Assembly: GCA_000226015.1 (NCBI GenBank)
Contig: JH157001.1
Coordinates: 258,485 to 283,684 of the forward strand
Source of the DNA: Mnemiopsis leidyi
Lineage: Eukaryota > Ctenophora > Tentaculata > Lobata > Bolinopsidae
Direction of reading: 5' to 3'
Length of the DNA stretch: 25,200 bases
Position 1 is the stretch's first letter. The number at the start of each line of letters is the position of its first letter. A model generated the notes under the pieces. The model saw only the letters and a program-made list of their open reading frames with translations, was not told the origin of the DNA and made no database searches. The translations under genes and the position numbers were made by a program. Positions 19,201 through 25,200 of this stretch are shown piece by piece.

Positions 19201-22200
19201 AAATCAAAATTTTACCCTGTTTAATTTTGTCCGAAATACGTCTAGAATTTGTCCGAAATACACGTTACACGTGCAGATTTAAATCAAAATTAAATCTGCG
19301 CGTGTATTTCGGATAAATTTTAGACGTTCTGAATTTCTGGGAAATCGGAATACGTGAAATTTTTGCGCCACATAGTTATTCGTTTGCGTATGCATACGTT
19401 TGCTTGCTACGCTACGTATCTTACAGCATTGGCCTCCGTAAAAAGTTGGCCTGCAAAGAGAGTTAGCCTGTTGATTGTGTCCGCTCGGACACGTTACCGC
19501 TGATTTGGGTCAGCTATGTTTAAAGTGATCTTCTATCGTTTTAACTTTGAGCACAATTGTTGCACTTCAAAAAAGAAGCAAAATTTGCGAAAATATTTTC
19601 AAAAAAGGCACCATATACATTCTTACATTAGTCAGTTTCACTGTTTTGGCTATTTCATGATTTTTTAGTTTTACGTTTCCTGCCTAAGAAATACCTTCTT
19701 GAATGCTAAAAAATGTATGCAATCTGCTATGACATTTGGTCCAGGAAAATATTTCAAATCCCTAATTCCATAAAAACTTAAAACTGCGAACTTTCGATTC
19801 GGTGGCCATCGGTGGCACCAAAACGTTCCAAATAAGGAAATTTGCTAAATTGTAGTAGACTGCTAGTGCTAATGAAATTATAATATTCGCAACCATTTGA
19901 AATATTGCACACGGTTCTTCCGAACCGAATAAACTGCCCTGAGTCACCCTTACAATTTCAACGTAATCCGATAAGCAAACAGTTGCGATAAGCCAACAGT
20001 TACCGAGGCGCCTTTTTTGACGTCATTAAAGCAGATAAAGTCAGCACTAAGCTTCTTACCCTATCTGAGATAGGGTATAAAACTTGGTGCACGTTCTCGG
20101 GCCCCACGCCAAGTTTTCCCCTGACTTAGTTATAATAGCGTCGTCTCGGCTCAGGCATAGAAGTCTAAATGGACTGCTTTATTTTCAAATGTTCAACAAT
20201 GTTATCCTCAACGGTTTTACTACTTGCTTTCCGTAATATAAATAAACAGTTGAATCGTCGAGAACCGTGCGTCCAATCCTTAATCTCCTTGCATGGCGCT
20301 GAACATAAGTTAATGATGATATTCTAATAGCCGTAACCCCTAACCCGCCAAACCAATCCTAGGTAATGTCACAGCACTTTCCAAAAACCCTGCTCCTCGT
20401 TCTCCTATCAGCAGCAGTGGGAGAGACTAAAAAACCATCACCTGCACTTCAGGCAAACCTTGAGTGGTCAAGTTGTGAGGCAGAATCTGACCAGTACTGC
20501 TGCTACGACAAGAAGTGTATTGGATCTGGAGACTTCGCCAACACATCCATCAAGTGCAACCAGAAATCGCACTCCTGCGCGACCAACTCAACAACAGGCT
20601 ACCCGATCTGTAAAGATGACGAAGATGGGGGACTCTGGACCCTCTGTCAAATATACGGTACGAAGAGCGTCTGGTACACGTACGGGTGCAGCTACTACCA
20701 GGACGGGAGTGTCTTGGACTGTGATCTCTGGCTCGGGCCGCTCTTCTACGTCGTTGTCTCTTTGAGTATCTTAGCTCTGGTGATCGGGGTTGTCGTCCGT
20801 GTTTTGAGAGTCAGGCGAATGAATAGATCATAGATTTTAATTTTATAGCGAAGGCAATGTATATACATTGTAATTATATGTGATGTATATACATAAGAGT
20901 GCAGGTATGGAAGTATGAACTGCTGGAAGTGCTTAAGTGATGTTCAATTTATGAATTCAAATTTATAGCAGTATTTTAAACTTGGATCTTGAATTCTACG
21001 TAGCCTTATTTTGAACGATTAATTTTCTAATTTTTGTCTTTTTTCAAGGGCGTTATAAGTGTCTTCTTTCTACACTTTTCCCTTATCATCTTAAACAACG
21101 CAAATAGACCATGCATCTACAGAGCAGAAACTATCCCATACATCCAAACCTTAATCAACAAAAATACTAAAAACGATCCTTGGACAGCTAAATGAAATAA
21201 AAAATTTAAGAAAAGGTAATTTCGGGGACGGGCCACAAACTATTATGTGACGGCAATTGGGAAGTTTAGTACAGCCAATCAATCCATGTAAAACACTATC
21301 ACGTGATTTAAACGATTCGTGAGTTTGTGGCCCCTTCCAAAAATACCAGTGTCTATATATCAAATGAATATAAGAAATATCAGGGGATTTTTACCTCATT
21401 TGTCATAAGGTAAATGTCGTTTAAAGAATCGTTGATCCTGTCATTAAGTTTGATTAGGTTTCCAGTTGTGCAGGTGACACTGTTTTTCTGCTTCTGAACC
21501 TGGATAACATAAATATCTGCAAATGCACGCTTCATTGACATATTTAGTTTTTACGGAAAAATTTGTTCACGTTTAAGTATGGTGAGTCCGTGAGGCAAAA
21601 TTTAATTAAAGTTGAGGAAGTGCCTCGGTATTCAGTATCTGAACAAGAACTAGGAGCAGATAAAGCTTATATGTTATTAGCACTAGAACTGCTTATCACT
21701 GCCATGGCACTGATGGATGGGAATTTGTTTTGCTTCTGGTAGCAACTCGACAAGAAGAGCCGATGATAAATTGCCAAAAATTTGTTTGGTGTACTTCATG
21801 ATCATCCGCATCAGGCTTTAAAAGCCAAGGTGGTTCTTGCTTTCAAGTCTAATTGGGGTATACCTTGACAAAAACAGGAGGAAGGTCAGGGGGACTCTTC
21901 ATGGAAATGATGATGTAAAAGCCTCGAGCTGAAGTGAACCCGGTCTTGAGTGGTAGGTTGTACCTGATCAAGTACTATTCGTAAGTTAAAGTACTAAGTC
22001 TAGTTTCGAAAGTACCGAGTCTAAATCTAACTGAGTTGAGCTTTATTATAACTAACGGAATTGCTTGGTCGTAAATCTTAAATTTTCTGTAGCCTTTTTG
22101 AAGAATGGGAACCCCCATCCCCCTATTCTTCATGAGTTTATCTGTCTAATTGACAAAGCAAAAATATGTCTCACAGCTTAAATATTAATATCTCGGTGAA

Positions 22201-23346
22201 GTCAATGAGAAAACCTAGTTGGGTATATACACCCCTCAGCCCCAATTCTACGGTACACAATTCACAATAATACAAGACAAACTTTTGTGCAAGCTTCTTG
22301 ATCGTCTCCGCCACATCATCCACCATCTCCGAGTAAGTTCTCCGGGCAACATCCAGTAGTCCGTTTAGGTTGGGTTTTACCTGATATCAATATAATTATA
22401 ATATGCTATTACTTTGTAATCCAATTATATTGACCCCACGAACAGACAGAACAAATAGAGAAGTGTTACAACAAGTGTTTAGGTTGTCGAAACCTTTTTC
22501 AAAGTACATTTACTTTGAAGTGACATTCTATTAAAACAAAAACTGTTAAATTATAAACTTATATACTTAGTTTGTATTGAGCTGCATAAATTATTTTATT
22601 GAAACGAGGATTCACACCCTGCCGAGGATTGAAGAATCAAAATGCATGCAGGGTGATAACAAAATCATATGATAAAAATGAAGCCTCACGGCAAAGCATT
22701 TCTGTGTTCGCATGTTGAGAGCTCCTTTTTGGAAATATGTGTCTTCGTGGATTATTTTATCTATCCTGGCCTTAATCTGGGCAAATCGTTCGTCTTGTAG
22801 GTTCTGGGGAGGGCCAAAGATTAAAAAACAGTACCTACTATATTGGCGGGATGACTGTGACTAGCCACAACTTTTTGTGAAACTGAAATAGCACCTGCCC
22901 CAAATATGGTTATTTGGAGTACTTAATTATTTGGAGTACTTAATTACACCATTATTACACAATTATACGGTTAAGAGATTTTGGACAATAAACTCAGGGT
23001 ATCTGCTCCTTAGTCCTTGTACCCAAGTTTCTTTAACATGAAAGAACGTTCTATTGCCAAAATGTAGATTAACAAATATTGTTTGAATCTCAAAATACAC
23101 CGCACCAATTAGCAATTGATTTCGGAATCTGTTTGATATTTAAGTTTTGCCACAATATTTCCGAATGATTTCGCGTCAGAGAAATTGTACAAACTCAGTA
23201 CACACCTCAAACATAGCTTTAAAAAGGTTGTTCTGGCTGTCTTTGATAGCGTTTGAGAGAGGTTTCACAAGCTCAAGAAGATGCTTTAAACAGATGATGT
23301 GCATAATTCGGTTTTCAGCTGTCTTTAGAGTTTCTTGCTTCGGAAC
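16219..23346 (-). CDS. MSH4: MSH4, meiotic MutS homologue (C-terminal 722 codons, 10 exons; 5' part missing)
   Basis: MSH4 pairs with MSH5 to form a nuclear clamp that stabilises meiotic recombination intermediates and promotes crossovers; it does not act in mismatch repair. Exons in gene order: 23346-23206, 22803-22690, 22380-22283, 21963-21864, 21499-21395, 19003-18876, 18201-18074, 17965-17746, 17603-17420, 17169-16219. All have GT-AG borders and all phases agree, giving 722 visible residues. Residues 1-271 match the lever/clamp region of MSH4 (for example [20 protein letters not shown]). The ATPase domain is complete: Walker [10 protein letters not shown] (272-280), the [11 protein letters not shown] signature (318-328), Walker [12 protein letters not shown] (347-357) and a THF switch. 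DDDIETN and LSKG..KNYG favour MSH4 over MSH2, MSH5 or MSH6. Animal MSH4 has about 930 residues, so roughly the first 400 residues (connector and part of the core) are not seen; no upstream exon was found to the window end. The last exon adds about 200 residues of Ser/Asp-rich tail beyond the usual end. Confidence 0.96.
18691..18781. repeat. Nested inverted repeat in an MSH4 intron, MITE-like
   Basis: Outer arms TTTGCACGTGT (18691-18701) and ACACGTGCAAA (18771-18781) pair perfectly. In the middle, ATGCATC/GATGCAT (18724-18730, 18736-18742) form a second hairpin with loop CGTTC. It lies in the intron between MSH4 exons 18876-19003 and 18074-18201. No target-site duplication was established. Confidence 0.65.
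19239..19326. repeat. Long imperfect hairpin in an MSH4 intron, MITE-like
   Basis: Left arm 19239-19282 (CGTCTAGAATTTGTCCGAAA, then TACACG and GCAGATTTAA) pairs with right arm 19290-19326, apart from two substitutions and a short insertion (TTACACGT against C). The loop is ATCAAAA. A partial direct copy of TTTGTCCGAAATAC precedes it (from about 19227). This fits a foldback or MITE-type element in the intron, before MSH4 exon 18876-19003 was spliced in. Confidence 0.7.
20057..20082 (+). promoter_or_regulatory. TATAAAA box abutting a 21-base inverted repeat
   Basis: TACCCTATCT, G, AGATAGGGTA (20057-20077) runs straight into TATAAAA (20076-20082). It points to the plus strand. A 52-codon frame (20169-20327) and then the membrane-protein gene follow. 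Possible upstream promoter. Confidence 0.35.
20237..20244 (+). promoter_or_regulatory. TATA box (TATAAATA) for the nested membrane-protein gene
   Basis: TATAAATA about 122 bases before the ATG at 20366; a start site some 30 bases downstream would give a leader of about 100 bases. Two very short upstream frames (ATG at 20294 and at about 20313) lie in that leader. A second box, TATAAAA at 20076-20082, is farther upstream. Confidence 0.45.
20366..20833 (+). CDS. Cys-rich single-pass membrane protein, intronless, nested antisense in an MSH4 intron
   Basis: Not recognised by family. The 155-residue product starts with a signal peptide (hydrophobic [12 protein letters not shown], likely cleaved near residue 20). 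An ectodomain of about 105 residues with ten Cys follows, including a CC pair, and two N-glycosylation sequons (NTS, NST). Near the C-terminus is a membrane helix ([19 protein letters not shown]), then a short basic tail ([11 protein letters not shown]), giving type I topology. Ten Cys suggest five disulfides, as in small receptor or toxin-like folds, but no fold is assigned. The ATG has G at -3, and a TATAAATA box lies 122 bases upstream. The gene lies wholly within MSH4 intron 19004-21394 on the opposite strand. The start choice is good because the signal peptide begins right there. A separate upstream signal exon is unlikely for the same reason. Confidence 0.8.
   Translation: MSQHFPKTLLLVLLSAAVGETKKPSPALQANLEWSSCEAESDQYCCYDKKCIGSGDFANTSIKCNQKSHSCATNSTTGYPICKDDEDGGLWTLCQIYGTKSVWYTYGCSYYQDGSVLDCDLWLGPLFYVVVSLSILALVIGVVVRVLRVRRMNRS
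20858..20891 (+). promoter_or_regulatory. Two Pumilio-type elements (UGUAUAUA) in the 3' UTR
   Basis: TGTATATA occurs at 20858-20865 and 20884-20891, 25 and 51 bases after the stop codon of the 155-residue membrane protein. Each is embedded in the 12-base palindrome ATGTATATACAT. UGUANAUA is the established binding site of Pumilio/PUF proteins, which repress or localise mRNAs, often in germ line and neurons. Regulation by PUF is inferred from the motif and its position only. Confidence 0.5.
22910..22943. repeat. Two exact 17-base tandem copies
   Basis: ttatttggagtacttaa occurs twice in succession, inside the MSH4 intron between exons ending at 23206 and starting at 22803. No function seen. 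Confidence 0.85.
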
Positions 23347-23589
23347 CTATAGTTATCTAGTTTATTGTATCAAGATTATTATTATTATTTTCAAATCAAG
23401 ACGTCTTAATCTAGAATCTAGATTTTTAAGTTTTTTTATTGTTTGCTTATGGTTATATGAATATCGTTCAATTAAGGGGTTGGGAGAAGGTAATTGTAAG
23501 ATGACCACGATTTTTGACCATTGATCGGCCTACGTCCGAGTGCCACAGTCAAATTTTAAATATTAATGTGGTCAAATGGTCAATATTCT

Positions 23590-23635
23590 GACCACGGCCA
23601 TGGGAAAAAAAAACCAATTTTCCATGGTCTTGGTC
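23590..23635. repeat. Interrupted hairpin
   Basis: GACCA (23590), CCATGG (23598-23603) and GAAAA pair with TTTTC, CCATGG (23622-23627) and TGGTC (23631-23635). It is part of a region rich in GGTCAA/TTGACC half-sites that may be a decayed small mobile element. Confidence 0.55.
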
Positions 23636-23671
23636 AAGTTTTTTGACCTTCGACATTTGGGCGTAATACAG

Positions 23672-23685
23672 CCCCCCCCCCCCCC
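23672..23685. repeat. C14 homopolymer
   Basis: Fourteen consecutive C, followed by TAATC. The length is prone to sequencing error and to real slippage. Confidence 0.9.
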
Positions 23686-24139
23686 TAATCACTAAACCTA
23701 TTTCAGGTTGGATGAGGAGTGCAAAAATTGCTATACGGCATATACGATTTTCAACAGCCGATAACTTATAAGACTAAGAGTAAAAGCTGATTTCAAGCCT
23801 ATTTGTATTTTAGTTTCTGATAAAAGACGGTTTCTAATACAATTAGCAAAGTCGTAGGTCGTGTGATAGCGAAAATTACCATCATTTGTGCCATCGGTAC
23901 TGCATGTGATAATATTTGATATACAATATTGTCGTTCGTTTGCTATTTCGTATACTACAGCGAACGACAGCCTATACCTTACCAAATCAAACTTGGTATT
24001 TTAAGCAATCAAAACATTTAAAACTGTATACTTCAAAGAGAGACAAAAAACTCATGATGACATCAGTCTTTACACCCGAAGTTAAAATCAATTCTACTTT
24101 GCTACATGTACATATTAACAATAATCAAACAATTTCATT

Positions 24140-25062
24140 TCAATTAATCAAGACCCTGGCATTATTGCCGTTTTCAAGATTGACTGAAACACGAGCGGGA
24201 ATCTCCGACCGTGGAGAAAGAGAACATGTGTTCACGTTCTGCTGCCTGCACTTGCGAAGCTCACACGGTGCACTCTGGCCTTGAGTAGCCGTCTGACTGT
24301 CCAAGTGAGATCGACCCGTGGTGTGTTGCCTCTCGGAAAACATGTTTCGGGCGAAAGGAAGGACAGACCAGAAATACTTGCGGAGTGTCCGTCCCCGGCT
24401 TAGCAGGATGGTCGGATTCAGGATGGAGTGTATGGAACTGGGAAAGTTTGCCACGAAGTAGGCCAGGATTGTACCAGGGTTTTCGATGAAACCCTGTTCT
24501 GTCCACACGTTTATCGATAAACAGAAGTAGAGAAAGTACGGCACGTTGCAGAGAAAGAAACACACAGTTAAGACGAATATTGTTGCAGTGATCCGAGCGT
24601 TGGCACTGCTACGAACGTTCATATTTAACAAATATGCAATTTGGACACTAGAACAGACTAAACAAATTATCGTAGGCAGAATGTAAGGCAGCCCGATCGC
24701 TATGAAAGCATATTCAAGCCACTTTTTGTCCTCCTGCTGGTTAAACTTATTGAACAAACTGTAAATTCTTGGAGCTATAAGGACATAAAGCATGGTATTC
24801 TCTGCCTTGCCGGCCAAGAAAGTTCCCTCAAGGAGATACACGTCATACGAGGAGAGGGCGCCCCAGAGAATCCAGTAGAGCACTATAGGTATGATGAGGG
24901 GTCCAGGGCCGATCTCGAAAGTGGGGGTGACAATCTGGACAGTCCTGAGGAGAGAGACGAGGACGTTGAGGAGGATGGAGAGGTGACCAGCCAGGGCGGA
25001 TAAGATCAGGATGAGGTAACACAGCGGCTCAATGACTTCAGGAGTGTAGTGGATCACAAAAC
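24140..25062 (-). CDS. Rhodopsin-class GPCR, terminal exon (TM3-TM7 and cytoplasmic tail)
   Basis: A seven-helix G-protein-coupled receptor of the plasma membrane; ligand unknown. The long open frame is entered by an acceptor (TTTACCATCAG) at 25065-25063 and no ATG opens it, so TM1-TM2 lie on exons outside the window. Counting from codon 25057: TM3 at about 12-38 with Cys13 and Arg38 exactly 25 apart, as for residues 3.25 and 3.50; TM4 with Trp in VLYWILW; TM5 with Pro in GLPYILP; TM6 with CNVP in place of CWxP; TM7 with NPTIL in place of NPxxY; then a basic helix-8-like stretch (RGRTLRKYF). The DRY motif reads LRT. The TM4-TM5 loop has no Cys, so the usual TM3-loop disulfide cannot form. The Ser/Gln-rich tail ends in ARVLIN. 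Receptors of this style are frequent in cnidarian genomes, but orthology cannot be judged from here. It shares strand with MSH4 and may lie in one of its introns. Confidence 0.85.
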
Positions 25063-25111
25063 CTGATGGTAAATGATTCTTGATGGTGTGGTTTGTTTGT
25101 TATAGTTTCGT

Positions 25112-25127
25112 GGGGGGGGGGGGGGGG
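25112..25127. repeat. G16 homopolymer
   Basis: Sixteen consecutive G, followed by TTAGGGGGCGG. On the plus strand this could form a G-quadruplex; it lies in the intron upstream of the GPCR terminal exon. Confidence 0.9.
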
Positions 25128-25200
25128 TTAGGGGGCGGTAAGGATGGCCACGGATTTTTTACCATTTGGCTATACTTCCAGCTTCTCTGGCTAGAGATAA

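Larger units (their letters stand above)
23347..24139. other. Non-coding stretch between MSH4 and the GPCR exon
   Basis: No exon for the MSH4 segment that should precede residue 1 was found on the minus strand. It holds several GGTCAA/TTGACC motifs (23500-23650), a hairpin, and a run of 14 C. The rest is AT-rich. Confidence 0.5.

Noticed and set aside
23147-23524. 125-codon plus-strand frame
   Set aside because: It is antisense to a secure MSH4 exon (23206-23346) and lacks support of its own.
23731-24284. Frames of 84 and 122 codons on opposite strands
   Set aside because: Neither has homology or splice support; the second overlaps the GPCR exon antisense.

Overview
The window looks like nuclear DNA of an invertebrate animal. 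It is AT-rich, most genes are split by GT-AG introns, several promoters have TATA boxes, start codons sit in animal-type contexts, and one gene encodes the meiotic MutS homologue MSH4. A cnidarian-like source is my best guess. It rests only on the style of the receptor at the right edge (a rhodopsin-class GPCR with an LRT motif in place of DRY) and is not proven. No bacterial, plasmid, phage or viral genes were recognised.

Left and centre (about 0.4-14.6 kb): a chain of short minus-strand exons whose reading phases mostly match. From the 5' side (high coordinates) it encodes an unrecognised N-terminal part, a SAM-like domain split over two exons (11637-12031), a possible membrane-spanning cassette exon (8871-9044), a Ser-rich linker (8068-8146) and a long series of acidic, Glu-rich exons running off towards the left edge (406-3540). 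This may be one gene of about 14 kb or two neighbouring genes. One join, between 2955 and 1640, does not fit in phase. Three intronless genes lie in the gaps between these exons: a secreted, probably GPI-anchored protein with two eight-Cys clusters (6118-7200, plus), and a divergent pair of small coiled-coil-type genes (9717-10235 minus; 10698-11273 plus). The pair shares a promoter with two TATA boxes and three CACGTG E-boxes. The minus gene of the pair ends in an ATGA overlap with a 31-codon hydrophobic reading frame.

Right (about 16.2-23.3 kb, minus): ten MSH4 exons, all joining in phase, cover the MutS lever/clamp region and the complete ATPase domain, followed by a long lineage-specific Ser/Asp-rich tail. 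One MSH4 intron (19004-21394) contains an intronless antisense gene for a Cys-rich single-pass membrane protein (20366-20833) with two Pumilio-type elements just after its stop codon. The same and a neighbouring intron hold palindromic, MITE-like sequence. The N-terminal half of MSH4 is not seen.

Right edge (24140-25062, minus): the last exon of a GPCR (TM3 to TM7), on the same strand as MSH4 and upstream of its first visible exon. Either the GPCR lies inside an MSH4 intron or the MSH4 locus is rearranged. Genes hosted in introns of other genes, mostly intronless, are the main theme of the window. All exon calls come from reading splice signals and phase by eye; transcript data are the natural test.
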